Position numbers and translations under genes: made by a program. Below are positions 1 through 11,052 of a DNA stretch of 64,000 nt, in pieces. The first letter of the stretch is position 1, and each line of letters opens with the position of its first letter. The stretch is from NCBI GenBank assembly GCA_950295325.1, contig OX485805.1:41440758-41504757 (forward strand), given 5' to 3'. The notes under the pieces were generated by a model that ran no database searches, was not told the DNA's origin, and worked only from the letters and a program-made list of their open reading frames with translations. Origin of the DNA: Polytrichum commune (Eukaryota > Streptophyta > Polytrichopsida > Polytrichales > Polytrichaceae).

Positions 1-354
1 TATCCGGAAGGTAGACATTTTTCAGTTTCTACTTCTGGACGAAGAACTCATAAACTACATATGAAGGGAAATGCAAATAACCAATAAATGAGCAGACCTC
101 ACCTGCATTTGGCTAGAGAGGATGGGAGATCCACTGCTATGTGAAGCAACAGGATCATGGTTCAGTTCTAACCTGGAGATTTGGGCATAATCAGTGAGAA
201 ATCTAGTGTTTCCAAAGTCCAACCGCTTTACATGTTGTGATCTTTCGGTTTCCCTATATTAATTTGAGGTATGCTCTACAGATTCCTCTAAATTGATTGG
301 TAATTTTCCTGAAGGCTTCAAACTGCAACCAGTTATTTCTCGAACGTAACTGGT
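1..354. other. No recognisable gene
   Basis: AT-rich sequence. I see no coding exon, RNA gene or repeat structure that I can support here. Confidence 0.4.
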
Positions 355-777
355 TCATCTGTAACTGGCGGTCACTTCTCCCCATTCATTGGATCTAACA
401 AGTGAGTTCGGCAGGTGCAGTTCGGGAGGTGCAGTTCGGCAGTATGTCACATCACGACCCGGCATGCCTCGGGCAAACGGGCTCACAACCTGAAGGCCTA
501 CTAAACCAACATCATGACTCAGGTCTATAAAAATCCGAGCATCTGTCTGATGCCTCCCTTCTTGAGACAAACATCCAGCTGTGTTTGTGCCTTGGTTATA
601 ATCTGCAATGTTTTCCAATAAGTGTCTTGGCCTTGCTCTTTCCAGCTCATTGTCATTAATGTCAACAGTCTCTCCCATTCTCCTTAACTTTCTGACTCTC
701 TTAAGCGGGCTGGGTTCAGATATATGTACACCAATCCCTCCAACTGGATGAACCATAAGCTGACATATCCTTTCCAA
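355..777 (-). CDS. Unrecognised 140-codon open frame
   Basis: This minus-strand frame is open for 140 codons and its composition looks protein-like, mixing charged and hydrophobic residues (for example RHLLENIADYNQG and DARIFIDLSHDVGLVG). I do not recognise a family. It lies upstream of ParB/methyltransferase-like copy 1 and points away from it, the same relative position that the MULE-like transposase has to copy 2, but I see no sequence similarity between the two minus-strand proteins. It could be an exon of a longer gene leaving the window on the left, or chance. Confidence 0.25.
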   Translation of the reverse strand: MERICQLMVHPVGGIGVHISEPSPLKRVRKLRRMGETVDINDNELERARPRHLLENIADYNQGTNTAGCLSQEGRHQTDARIFIDLSHDVGLVGLQVVSPFARGMPGRDVTYCRTAPPELHLPNSLVRSNEWGEVTASYR

Positions 778-1443
778 CCACTTCTTCCCTCACAATTAAA
801 GTGGGGCACTTCATACTTTTATCCACATTTCACAATTTCCCCTTCCAAGTCATTTCAAACCTCATCATCTCACCATCACTTGAGGTACCTCATTCAAATG
901 TGGGTGCTTCTGACATGAGCTGAAGGTGGCATTGTGTTGAACTTGTTTCAGTTCAAGCGAGTGTTGTGAGTCCAAGAGATGGTGGAGATGGTGGAGAAGG
1001 TGCATTCCACATTGCTTTGTGGGGTTTATTTATTCATTCCAATTTCATGATGTTTGGTATTGCATTCCAATTTCGTGAATGAACCTTGTCGATTATGAGG
1101 TGTGTACATTGTTAGGGGTCATTCACCATGTAGTCAAATGCCTCTCTTCTTCTGATATTTTAGAAATCGAGTTCATTTTGTTTGCACACAATTTTATTAT
1201 GACTTTTATTGACTGATATGGCATTGTGCGTTTCCTCAGCTTCTTCGGGTGAGCCTGCCGGTGGTACGTTCTGCGTCGGTCACGAGTCCAAACTTGGCTG
1301 TCATCTGTTCAATTTGCAGTTTACTATTAACTCATTAGTGGGATTTTCAAAATAAACATTCACTCACGATTTTGGCTCTGTATTCACGTATTGCTTTCTG
1401 GACTGTTGATATACATGTCGCATTCTCTTGAGGCAGAAGTCTC
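778..1443. other. Region upstream of copy 1, no supported exon
   Basis: By analogy with copy 2, N-terminal exons of the ParB/methyltransferase-like gene should lie here. I cannot identify them: no segment resembles the acidic and basic N-terminal exons of copy 2. A short open stretch at about 1240-1370 has a plausible acceptor but no recognisable counterpart. Confidence 0.35.
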
Positions 1444-1559
1444 ATGCAATATCTCATGCAATATCTGATGAATTTGCCTTCATTTTTAGACAATCCAATA
1501 GATGCTCGCTCGAAGCTCCATACCATGGTCTCTAATGAGATTCCCAGCACCAAATCCAG

Positions 1560-2160
1560 GATTGAGGGACTTAGATTTCAACCGAAGAACAAGTCCAAGA
1601 TCTTCATTCCTCTATGTCGAATGGTTTGTCTTCCCGTGGTCCGTCCCTTCCTTAAGAATGATGTCCTTAAGTTGGCTTGGCATTTCCAGAAGAACGGTTA
1701 CATGGAAGGTAATGGTGTTTTCTATGTTGCCCTGGAGGACAATGAAGGCAAAACTTCAGACGTTTCCGCAGAGATCATTTCCACTTGGAGTCAGCATTGG
1801 GTGACAGTGAACAACGAATTTGAGGCCATGCTAACCGCCGATCCAACTCTCCAAGTCTTTTGTGGGAAGATGTTCCATGTTTGGGATGGCAACCACCGCA
1901 TCCAAACTTGGATGCCAATTATCAACAATGACCACCTGGATGACATTTCTTGGCATTATACGGTCGAGAGTATTATTCTCGTTGTGAATGGGGATGTTGT
2001 ATCCATGCTCACTGCCTTATACGAGGTCAACTGGTATGTTCTCATTGCAATCACATGCTCTCTTGATTTCATCTCATTTTTGTCATGGTACCTCATCTCT
2101 CATTTAATCTTGATTTTCTGCCACTCAGGAGAAATGAAAATTCACATGTGGTTGCAAACC
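1560..2160 (+). other. ParB/sulfiredoxin-like domain of copy 1
   Basis: The order is IPLCRMVCLP (beta strand plus proline), a helical stretch ending in GYMEG, then GKMFHVWDGNHRIQTW with the GNHR codons at 1888-1899, then hydrophobic strands ending in EVNW. ParB N-terminal domains show an IPL...L...P start, then a G-x-H/x-R box and an ENL-like helix. The equivalent in copy 2 is GKMFFVWEGNHRLSAW followed by DINW. The family assignment rests on motif spacing and is inference. Confidence 0.5.
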
Positions 2161-4046
2161 TTGTGCATCGGCTCTACCGCACTCAGAGTCTTGCCAAACA
2201 GCCATTGGAGTTCTTCAAGTCTTTGGTGTCTCAAGATGATGTTCAAGCTGCGGAGACAAAACAGAAGAATCCTAAAACCAAGACTTGGTTCACCCTTACA
2301 ATTGCATCGCTCACCTCCATACTCTACCAGGTTCAATTGTTTTCATACTCTTCCTATGGTTTCATTCCCACTTTTAACTTCCTCTATATTTTTGCATTGC
2401 TAATATACTAATTCCTTGCTTTTCAAATGTCTCAGCAAGAAATTGGAGTGGTTGCTGCATCTACAGAGCGGAAATTTTATGATCGATATCCAAACCCTGA
2501 GGACTGGACATCTCAACGTGTTGATGACATCGTTGGCAAGGCGGTTACACGTGCCAAGGTGCATTTCAAAAGTGAGTTGACAAAAATCTTACCAATTGCT
2601 GATCCTCAGAACACTCCTGCTTTTCTTGCCGAAGTGAAGACTCATTATGAGTGTCGTGATGACGGTGTTGAGATGAAGTTAGAGAAGTTGTGGATGTTGG
2701 CTGTGTCTGCCATGGATCCATCTATGAAGGTACTTTGGCTTGAGAGCTGGAATCAGCCTCCAAGTCTTTGGGTGCAACTGAAATTCCCCAAGCAAGGTTT
2801 CAACGATGACGCCTTTTACACTTGGTTGAATAAGGCAACATGGTGGGCTCAAGTATGTGATTCTCCACCTCTCCTCTTTGTTGAGTTCTCAAAAATTGTT
2901 TTTTTGCTTTTGAACTTTCATTGCTAGGCCATTGCAAATTTGTTATCTTCTTTGTTCATAACTCCTCTGTCGTGCTATGCAGTTGGCAGTGGAAGCACAA
3001 AAACTTCTCGATGGTGTCCTACGTGATCAAAAGGCCACCATCAACTATCAACCTGATGGCCGGGATCCAATTCCAACCCTTTTTTATTATATTGAGCAGA
3101 TTCGCATATCATTATGGGACACGGCATTCTTCCGCGAATTCGCAGTGGAGAAATGAGTGAACAAGAACAACACTATCGACAAGCAGTACTTGTTCAAGCC
3201 AGCATTACACCGTGTCCTGTCCTCTTCTCCTCCAAGGCTATCTCTAGATCCCCTCCCTTCTTTGTTAATTTCTTGGAGAGAGATAGTGAGGATTTCATGC
3301 TCACTAAGGGAATCATAAAATCATGGGATTCTGTGCACTGGGAGCGATGTGGGTGGTATCTTGACTGCCCAGCTTCGAAGGCCCCTTCGTTTGACATTGT
3401 TCTTCGAGACTCCATCCAACCACCTTCCCTTCGAACTGGGACTCCCTCGGATACCGTCGACACTCCGCTTGAGGTGCTTGCCAGTCAACGGCCGGCCTCA
3501 AAATCCAAGAGGCAACTGAGGCAGAAGAAGGCTCCCGTTTCTGATCAGGTTCAGAGGGCCACTTCCCCGGTTGGGACGCCGCCCCTCTTCTCTGCAGCAG
3601 ATGCTGCACTTGCTTCAAGTGCATCTAGACTTCCTGCATCACCACCGAGTCCTTCAGTTATTCTAGCAGAGCCAATTACGAAGCGCCAGAAAGTTGATGT
3701 CCCGGAGTCCAGTACTGCCACCACGTTCTTGTCTCCCCCTAAGTGTCATCCCATGAAGGTGAAGGCTGTTGCATTGTCAACCGCATATACTTCTCAGCAA
3801 CTTCTTGTGAATGATTCTTTTGTTCGTATTGTGGAGGAGAAGACAATCACTGGAAAGTTCAGCACCAATTACGAAGACATTGTTTACTTTCTGAACAAGG
3901 TCTCCCCCTAATTTTCCAATTCACTACAGTATTGCTTTCATTTTTTCAATGTCATGTTGTAGGTTGGTAGTTGGATTTTTGTGGCATTTTTTCAATGTCA
4001 AGTTCTAGCTCGGAACTCCCAGGACTTACATTCCTCTCCGGTTTAG

Positions 4047-6030
4047 GTTGGCACTGGACGCCACTTCTACTTTGATGGCAAACTCATTCAGAAACCTACA
4101 GTGGACTTGCTTATTGCTGAGTACCCTGACGGGCAGAGAGTTCCTGGAGTTTTTAATCCCCCGTCTCAGATCCCACCTTGGAATGAGTACTCCGATACTT
4201 TTCTTAAAGTGACCATGGGATTTGCATATTCCTACTTGCATGACGATGGAGCCTTCATTCTTTTCTACCCCGACAGTCCCATGGTTCGCAAGGAGATTTC
4301 ATCATTTTTCAAGAATTACGAGATGAAGGTTCTTGACGAGTGGACCATCATCAATTATTTGCACCTTGCCAATCCCCTCGTGTCAGCCAAAAATGTTTGT
4401 TTCTTGTCCTTCTCTCTTTCCTACTATTTTAACTAAGTTTTTTCTTCTCTTCCGATTTTTCTTCTTAAGACTTAGCTGATTATTTGATTTACCTTTGCAG
4501 ACTTTGAAGGTCAAGGCTATTCTTATAGTCAGATCTGTCCCTACTTCTGAGGCTAGGCAGCCAAAGATCCTCACGATCACTCCAGACCCTTCAGTCCCTC
4601 AGGTGGACTTAGCGTGTGATGATGTCCTCTTCAATCCTGTCACATCCGAGACCCAGCTGATTCGTAAAAGCGATGGTTCGCCATGGCGAGGCCCGAAGGA
4701 GAAATCGGATGTTCTCATGAAGCTCTTTGTGCATGGATTATCTCCTCCAGATGGTATTGTCGCCGACCTAACCGCTTCCATAGGTACCTCATACCCACTT
4801 CTCCTTCCTTTTTATTTTTAATTTTCATACCATGTTTGTCGCGCACCTCTCCATGAGGAGTGCCCGAAACACCATGGGCACAAGGGGGACCCCGGAGTGA
4901 CACCCGGGACTTGTGGCGCCGTTGGTGAGAGGGCCCAAGTGATCCTAGTGTGGGTGAGGGCCCCGGGCGTTGGGAACGCCTCCCACCCACGGAGACTAGG
5001 AGGCACAAGGGTAAGGCCATGAGCTATGCGTAGCTCATGGCGTGGTGATTCTAGAATGCTCAAGAACACCTCAATCGGAGGTGTGAGCTAGCAGTTATGG
5101 CCATTTGAGTGGGGCGCTGTCCCGGGACAGCGCCTGGTACAGCAGTGCCTGGGCGTGATTCCCGGGACTGCCAAGGTTCAAAGAGGCATAACGTCCTCAT
5201 AACTTGCCCGAATGGGGTAAGTGAGGAGTGCATCGGCATCTACGTGAAGCGTAGATGAAGATGGAGTGGTCAAGTGTTAGCATCAGACATCATACAAGGA
5301 AGTTATGATGGTCTGAAGCTGTGGGGGCTTCTAGGCCCAGCGGCTAAGGGAAAATGTCCACTTGGCCCCAACTCTTGGTAGAGAGACAAGAGGTTGGTTG
5401 ACAGTGGGGTAGGGGCCCCGCGTAGAGTCCTAGAGGCTTATATGGGTGAGGTGGTGTGGCCTCACCCACCCGAGGCCGAACGGCACGGCCTCCATTGGCA
5501 TTGGCCTAATGTGAGGCCATAGTTGCCTAGTATGGTTCGGGTTGTTGTAGTGTTGCTCCGGCAACGCGATGATCAACATAAGATTGGACTTCCATGGATG
5601 GAAGTCCACATCTAAGGATTGGTTACCGATTGAAGGGGTGAGTCCCGAAAGCAAAGTAGGAGGGTTGGTTCCCCTCCTATGAACTATAAGGTCCGGGGTG
5701 AGAGGAGCTAACCATTAGCATGGCGGTATGCGAAGGGTTAGCACTCGTAACCTTTGCTAGGAAATGAAAATTGCCAAGATGGTCAAGGGGGACTAGCAAG
5801 GGTTGCGACAATGTTTCATGTCCTAATTTATCCCATTTCTCCAGGAGCTACTATTCGCGCAGCCCGTGCATGTAATCGCCACATTCTGGTTTTAGAGAAC
5901 GACTCTATGCTCTTTTCTGAAGTCCTTGAACCCTTGGCAGTTCCACCTCCAAATGCTTCGACTTTCTCTACTGCGGGCGACCTGAGTGACGATGACGAGG
6001 CCATTCCAGATGCCCCTTTGCACGATATAT
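4047..6030 (+). other. Beta-class amino-methyltransferase-like domain of copy 1
   Basis: Motif order matches permuted (beta-class) N4/N6 DNA methyltransferases. Motif IV comes first (EYPD at codons 4119-4130 instead of DPPY), then the strands of motifs V-VIII. Next is the motif X helix with E-K near its start, SPPDGIV, and finally the motif I loop DLTASIGAT, followed by a helix and ILVLEND, which ends in the acidic residue expected to contact SAM ribose. The intron 4784-5844 cuts motif I after the first base of a Gly codon. Cofactor binding is possible; the changed tetrad argues against ordinary base methylation. Confidence 0.6.
4837..5810 (+). mobile_element. Solo LTR (974 bp) in the motif-I intron of copy 1
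   Basis: The sequence starts TGTCGCGCACC and ends GGGTTGCGACA and is flanked by a perfect 5-bp target duplication, ATGTT (4832-4836 and 5811-5815). It is 974 bp, the same length as each LTR of the full element at 10059-17343, but in reverse orientation and with scattered substitutions, so it is an older insertion. No internal region remains, consistent with LTR-LTR recombination. It lies between intact splice sites (donor 4784, acceptor ending 5844) and does not break an exon. Confidence 0.93.
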
Positions 6031-6367
6031 GTGAGTAAGTCCACGCCTTCGTTGGTTGATATTGTTTTCTATTTATCTCTTACTTGTAATCCATCCTTTG
6101 TCCATCTCTAAATCTTGCTCTGAACATGGCAGTTTAACAAATTCAGGGAGACCGTTACGAACTCCACCTTCAACTTGGTACTTTCCATCGCCGCCCCCAA
6201 GTCCTCGTGGCTTACCTGTATATGCTGAAGCCATGGCCTTGGCATATGCCCATGGTAGCTCTGGGAATTCGACATCCTTCTTCACTCCTAAGAATCATGT
6301 TGACCCTCGAGTTCTACGCTACTTTGATTTAGAAGCAGTGTCGAGCCCTCTATGTAGCAGTGATTGA

Positions 6368-6579
6368 AGTAATGGCGACCTTCTTAATCATACAAAGTAT
6401 CTTGAGCTCCCAGGAATTGTCATGGATATAGGCCCCTTTAATAAAAATTGTGTTCTAAAACTTTCAAGTTTTCAGTGAAAACCGCGGTCATAGAGCTCAA
6501 AAGTTCTCAAATTCTTGCTCTAGTCCTGATTATAGGGCTTTATTTTCAATACAAAATTTCTAAAAACTGTAGAAGTTAT
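6368..6579. other. 3' region between copy 1 and the MULE-like gene
   Basis: AT-rich sequence after the copy 1 stop codon, presumably its 3' untranslated region. It ends at the GCTCACC array where the tail-to-tail MULE-like gene also ends. No other feature seen. Confidence 0.4.
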
Positions 6580-6614
6580 CGCTCACCGCTCACCGCTCAC
6601 TGCTCACCGCTCAC
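6580..6614. repeat. Short (CGCTCAC)n tandem repeat
   Basis: Five units of about 7 bp, GCTCACC / GCTCACT, immediately after the copy 1 3' region and overlapping the stop codon of the minus-strand transposase. A related GCTC-rich run, CCGCTCTCCGCTCTACGCTC, lies at 35155-35195 downstream of copy 2 in the same orientation. This could mark an element end or a breakpoint. Confidence 0.6.
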
Positions 6615-8008
6615 AGAATAGCATTCCTCGGATGTGGGATACCGTGGCGGGCCATGACGTGGTTGAGGTTCTGCCAGAAGAGCACTTGCGCATCCTTATC
6701 CTCCGATTGGAAATCACAACATGAAATGGTCATAACCCGTTGATAAGTCCCATCGTAGACATGAGCGGCCATGGTGGTCCACCCTTTGACCCGCTTGACG
6801 TGATCGGACATCATCCACGCGTTCTCGAGGTCCCCACCCGGTTGCATCCGATGAACCAAATCCACTCCACTTCCAAGACCAACCTCGGACATCTTGAAAA
6901 CGAACACCTTGTCAGCATCGTCACCTTGTCCTGGGAATTGGTTCCTTTGGACGTAGGTCCAATTGCTAACGCCTCTAAGCTTAGCGATGCCATCCATAAC
7001 ACCGAACCTCCGCAAAAATTTGAAAGAGGTAACCTTAGATCGAAGGTTTGGGGAATTCAACTCTCTACAGCTCTCAAACACAGGTTCGAGCTCTGTTAAG
7101 GAGAGGAGACGGTGTTTCTCACTATTTTCAGAAAGGAGGAACTCACCAACAATGTCCTTGCTGGCTTCAAGGACGATCTTGCTGTGCGTGGCCTGAGGCG
7201 TACGCTCAACGTGCTCCTCGAGAAGTGCATTGATACACTTCCGACTGTCTCGGCAGTCTCCAACCTTGACTGGATGTTGATGAGTACCGATATGAATGCA
7301 GGCTCTTTGGGAGGACTCCTTCCCATGGACGTAGAAGATTTTTGCATCGCATAGTGCAATGCATTTGGGAGGCTGTTTGCAGATCCTGCACACAAGAGTA
7401 GATCCGGATGGCACAATGCCAGAGAGAGGGAAAGGCTCTTTAGTGAACCCATCAAATTCCATGTCGTTGACCTCAGAGAGACGATGGGCGCGTTGAAGGT
7501 AATCACAACTCGGGTTTTGGCATTGTAGATGGCCAACACAGGTAGAGGAACGAAATGCAAGGCCAACGTCGTTTGTAATGTTGGTGGTTTGAGTCTTCGT
7601 CCAAACATGGCCATCATATTGCTTGTCCATGCCGTCCATGGACTTGGCCCTGGATTGAGATGATGAGACTTCGGGTGCAGGGAGGACAAATAACTGGGTA
7701 CCATCAAAACGAGGGGGGAGGTGATTAACCTCTAGGATTTTGATTTTATCGTAATCTAGTTTCTTGAGAACGCTCTTACTACCGGGTATAGAACAAAGAC
7801 GATGAAGGCAGTGAACAATAGGTGGAAGAGGTTTGGACGTAGACGGTACGGAAGGAGAAAAAGGCACAGAGCGAGAAGGAGAAGGTGTTACATAGGAAGA
7901 AGAGGGAAACAAAGGAGGGGAATCATGAACATCAGCCTTCCTCACAGATACATCTTCAGTCGAAGAATCAGACAAGTCTACAACGTTGTCTACGTCAGGC
8001 TCGGTCTT
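6611..8008 (-). pseudogene. MULE-like DDE transposase, C-terminal segment (split by CACTA)
   Basis: About 465 codons. After a Ser/Pro-rich stretch there is a Cys/His zinc-binding region (CVGHLQCQNPSC, then CRICKQPPKCIALC, then ACIHIGTHQHPV) resembling WRKY-GCM1-type fingers of MULE transposases. A DDE fold start follows: MMSDHVKRVKGWTTMAAHVY, then VMTISCCDFQSEDKDAQ, which fits the first catalytic Asp and the strand-helix after it. The protein stops at 6611, just after this, so the second Asp and the Glu are absent: the gene is 3'-truncated. Its upstream part lies at 25590-25967 on the far side of the CACTA element, in the same reading frame. The superfamily call is inference from these motifs. 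Confidence 0.65.
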
Positions 8009-8037
8009 CACTACAACAGATTGGGTATTTTGTGACT
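8009..8037 (+). repeat. Left terminal inverted repeat of CACTA
   Basis: 29 bp, perfect inverse of 25561-25589, beginning CACTACAACAG. Preceded by target copy CTT. Confidence 0.95.
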
Positions 8038-8760
8038 GAAATTTATGACTGCCTTAAGTCATAAAATCCCAAAATATGACTGACGAGGCTCCGGATGAGG
8101 ATGACGCGCGCGGTGACTGGGTCTAGTCATTACCGACGAGTCGCTTCGGACATGAGTCATATGAATATATACGGTTGTGGAGGCGTATAAAAGGACAGTT
8201 TCTACGATCCCCACTGCACGTGGGGCATACCTTGACTAGCCTTGGAGTCAGTGCCCTTTTTTGACCTGCCCGGGCAGAAAAAATACCAAACCGACGTGGA
8301 ATGTGACTCCATGTGATCATGTTCTCTGCTGACGTGTAATATGACTTGCATGCGTCATAATTTTGCCGACGTGGCAGGCCACGTGGAATGTGACTGCTAG
8401 TTTTTTGACTGCTTGTAGTCATGTTTTTTGGGGCGTTACTCACATTTTTTGCGGGGATGACATTGTTATATAACGTTCTGTAGTCATATTCTTAGCAACA
8501 TGTTCTGCACAATATGACATGATGGAGTGATATTCGCGTAGATGGAGAGTCACATTGCGTAGTTCTTTGTGCGTTGTGATAACTGTATTGAGTTAGATTC
8601 GTATTACTTGTAATTTTGAATGTCAGTCACATTTCGTGCCACATCCCAAGTAATGATGACACATTCAAGTCATGCGCTACATGACTGAGCCAAGTAAGAA
8701 ATTGAGCACACAAATTGAGTACATAAATTTCAATAACTTGAACGACTTTATGTAGTCCAT
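8038..8760. repeat. Left subterminal palindrome region of CACTA
   Basis: Repeated motifs ATGAC / GTCAT, often as short palindromes such as ATGACTGCCTTAAGTCAT at about 8045 and ATGACTACAAGCAGTCA-type pairs around 8390-8420. Subterminal repeats of CACTA elements are the usual TNPA-type binding sites. No coding sequence is supported here. Confidence 0.75.
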
Positions 8761-8827
8761 GTCTCCAAGCATATCCAAATGTGTTCATCTTTCCTACATG
8801 ACCCCTAAATGCGTAAACTACCGAAAT

Positions 8828-9208
8828 CTAAGTGGCTTGTTGAGGTTCCAGCGGGATAGCCTTCAGTGCTTCCACTGGCCACTTGGTGATGGACTTCAGT
8901 GCATCGCCCAGACGCAACATCGGAGGATCGTCGTCGTTGTTGCCCTCGTACAGCAACACGGACTCTGCTCCTGGCTCAATCGAGGACACGCAAACTGATA
9001 CGTTGCCCTCCTCAATGAGGCGCCCGTGGAGTGAACCTCCTGCAAGGCTCACGATGATGCCTTGCGCCACTACGTTCGCCTTGGCCTTGTTCTCATCGTC
9101 CAGGTCAAACAATGCGACATTGGACCCCGTGGCCAACGGCAAGGGTGCGTCCTCCACCATCGCATTAGGCGTCTCCGACAATACGGCGGTGACCTCTTCT
9201 GCTTGTGT
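8828..9208 (-). pseudogene. TNPA-like gene, last exon (DUF8039-like domain)
   Basis: Acceptor at about 9209 (CTGCTGCAG), stop TAG at 8828-8830. The exon has DAPLPLATGSNVALFDLD, then VVAQGIIVSLAGGSLHGR, a strand with VSVCVSSIEPGA, and DALKSITKWPVEAL. This pattern (something made 'less or more' in a beta-rich domain, ending in a W-P motif) is what I know from the DUF8039 domain found in plant transposon-derived proteins. The exon itself is open. It is the 3' end of the minus-strand CACTA gene whose earlier exons run back to 20.6 kb. Confidence 0.6.
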
Positions 9209-9661
9209 CTGCAGCAGAAAACGTAATTATCAACAATCAAAACAATCCGCGTGGAGTTACTGGAGCTTCAATACTCAATATATGACCTCACACTAGGCCA
9301 TGATTGCATAATATGATAGGACATACTCATATACCGCACCGTAGTCATCAGATATGACAACAATGAGTAATATAATTGCGACCTATAACTGAACATAGTC
9401 ATATGACTGGACACAGTCATATAACCCATGACTAGCCATAGTCATGTGACTGAACATAGTCATATTGCCTATGGCTGACCATAGTCATATGACTGGACAT
9501 AGTCATATTAGAATGACCACAAAAAGTAACACATTCGCCTAAGGTCCTCATATTGCTTCGTGGAGTGACATACCTATGCGGACATGTGTTATCAGCATTT
9601 TCCTTGTTTACGATTGGAGTGAGAACCAAATAGAAACAAAAAATATCCAAGAACAGCTTAC
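9209..9661. repeat. Intron packed with ATGAC/GTCAT palindromes
   Basis: Last intron of the minus-strand CACTA gene. From about 9300 to 9530 it holds repeated units such as CATATGACTGGACACAGTCATAT, i.e. ATGACT-N-AGTCAT palindromes, alternating with AT-rich spacers. The same motif fills the element's termini. Confidence 0.7.
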
Positions 9662-10058
9662 CTGTGTCGATGAACCTACCAGGTTCGCAGGTACCGACGC
9701 TAGATGGACCTCCTTGGTCAGATACGCCAAGCAATATTCGATGTTGGATTGCTTGCGGGCCAATCCTTCGAATGGCCCGCAAATTCTGCCCAGGAAGTCA
9801 TCGTTGGGGTTTAGGGGATCCCAGCGCGGAAAGTTTAGGACATTTGAGGGGGGGGAACGCGCCGTCGCCGTTGTATCCCAATCGATTTGGAGACACCGTG
9901 TTGAGCCGTGCGTGGGGTCCGGAATCATATCAAATAGATTGCGGAGGTCTCTTATTGGGTTCTGGAGGGGGTAAGTCCTCCCCCACAGAAAGCTCCATTG
10001 AGTTGTCGTTCCCGATGCAAGAAATGCGCCTACAACCTCTAGTACGTTCTGCTCTAAG
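9662..10058 (-). pseudogene. TNPA-like gene, exon segment 3' of the LTR insertion
   Basis: Donor GTAAGC lies at 9661 downward. The frame starts LEQNVLEVVGAFLASG directly at the LTR border and continues to EVHLASVPANLVGSSTQ. It is the second half of an exon whose first half ends at 17344. Removing the LTR element with one 5-bp target copy keeps the frame open across the joint. Function unknown beyond membership of the CACTA second gene. Confidence 0.6.
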
Positions 10059-11032
10059 TGTCGCAACCCTTGCTAGCCCCCCCTTGACAATCTTGCCAAT
10101 TTTCAATTCTAGCAAAGGTTACGAGCGCTAACCATTCGCATTCCGCCATGCTAATGGTTAGCTCCTCCTACCCCGGACCTTATAGTTCATAGGAGGGAAC
10201 CAACCCTCCTACTTTGCTTTCGGGACTCACCCCTTAATCGGTAACCCATTCCTAGATGTGGACTTCCATCCATGGAAGTCCCATCTTATGTTGATCATCG
10301 CGTTGCCGGAGCAACACTACAACAACCCGAACCATACTAGGCAACTATGGCCTCACAATGGGCCAATGCCCATGGAGGCCTTGCCGTTCGGCCTCGGGTG
10401 GGTGAGGCCACACCACCTCACCCATATAAGCCTCTAGGACTCTACGCGGGGCCCCTACCCCACCGTCAACCAACCTCTTGTCTCTCCACCAAGAGTTGGG
10501 GCCAAGTGGACACTTTCCTTTAGCCGCTGGGCCTAGAAGCCCCCGGCAGCTTCAGACCATCATAACTTCCTTGTATGATGTCTGATACTAACAAGCGACC
10601 ACTCCATCTTCATCTACGCTTCACGTAGATGCCGATGGACTCCTCACTTGCCCCATTCGGGCAAGTCTTGAGGAAGTTATGCCTGTTTGAACCTTGGCAG
10701 TCCCGGGAATCACTCCCAGGCACTGCTGTACCAGGGCGCTGTCCCGGGACAGCGCCCCACTCAAATGGCCATAACTCCTAGCTCACACCTCCGCTTGAGG
10801 TGATCTTGAGCATTCTAGAATCACCACGCCATGAGCTACGCATAGCTCATGGCCTTACCCTCATGCCTCCTAGTCTCCGTGGGTGGGAGGCGTTCCCAAC
10901 GCCCGGGGCCCTCACCCACACTAGGATCACTTGGGCCCTCTCACCAACGGCGCCACAAGTCCCGGGTGTCACTCCGGGGTCCCCCTTGTGCCCATGGTGT
11001 TTCGGGCACTCCTCATGGAGAGGTGCGCGACA
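10059..11032 (-). repeat. 3' LTR of the chromovirus-type element
   Basis: 974 bp with TG...CA ends. The reading frames inside it on + (for example at 10800-11138 and 10849-11316) are chance frames repeated in every LTR copy and are not genes. Confidence 0.93.
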
Positions 11033-11052
11033 CTCACCCCCACCAAACGGAG
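11033..11052 (-). promoter_or_regulatory. Polypurine tract
   Basis: On the minus strand CCGTTTGGTGGGGGTGAG directly abuts the 3' LTR, as expected for the plus-strand primer of an LTR retrotransposon. Confidence 0.75.

Larger units (their letters stand above)
1444..6367 (+). pseudogene. ParB-like / beta-class methyltransferase-like gene, copy 1 (decayed)
   Basis: Multi-exon gene. Exons read with GT-AG borders: about 1491-2033, 2129-2330, 2436-2852, 2983-3899, 4047-4394, 4501-4783, 5845-6034 and 6133-6367. The first exon carries IFIPLCR followed by GKMFHVWDGNHR, the layout of a ParB/sulfiredoxin-like domain. Exons from 4047 on carry the methyltransferase-like half: VDLLIAEYPDG in place of motif IV, LHDDGAFILFYPDS, LKVKAILIVRS, then a motif X to I region with EKSDVLMKL, LSPPDGIVADLTASIG and ATIRAARACNRHILVLEND. 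The tail has LPVYAEAMALAYA, matched in copy 2. Damage: an in-frame TGA at 3154-3156, and a change of frame between about 3160 and 3250, inside the exon that copy 2 splits with an intron. The intron that splits motif I contains a solo LTR. The first exon's upstream partner is unknown. Probably a pseudogene, although the C-terminal exons remain open. Confidence 0.75.

Noticed and set aside
3154-3156. TGA in copy 1 as a recoded selenocysteine codon
   Set aside because: Land plants lack selenoprotein synthesis, and a frame change follows within 100 bases; decay is simpler.
7096-7707. 203-codon minus-strand frame overlapping the MULE-like transposase
   Set aside because: Alternative frame of the better supported 465-codon protein with zinc finger and DDE motifs.
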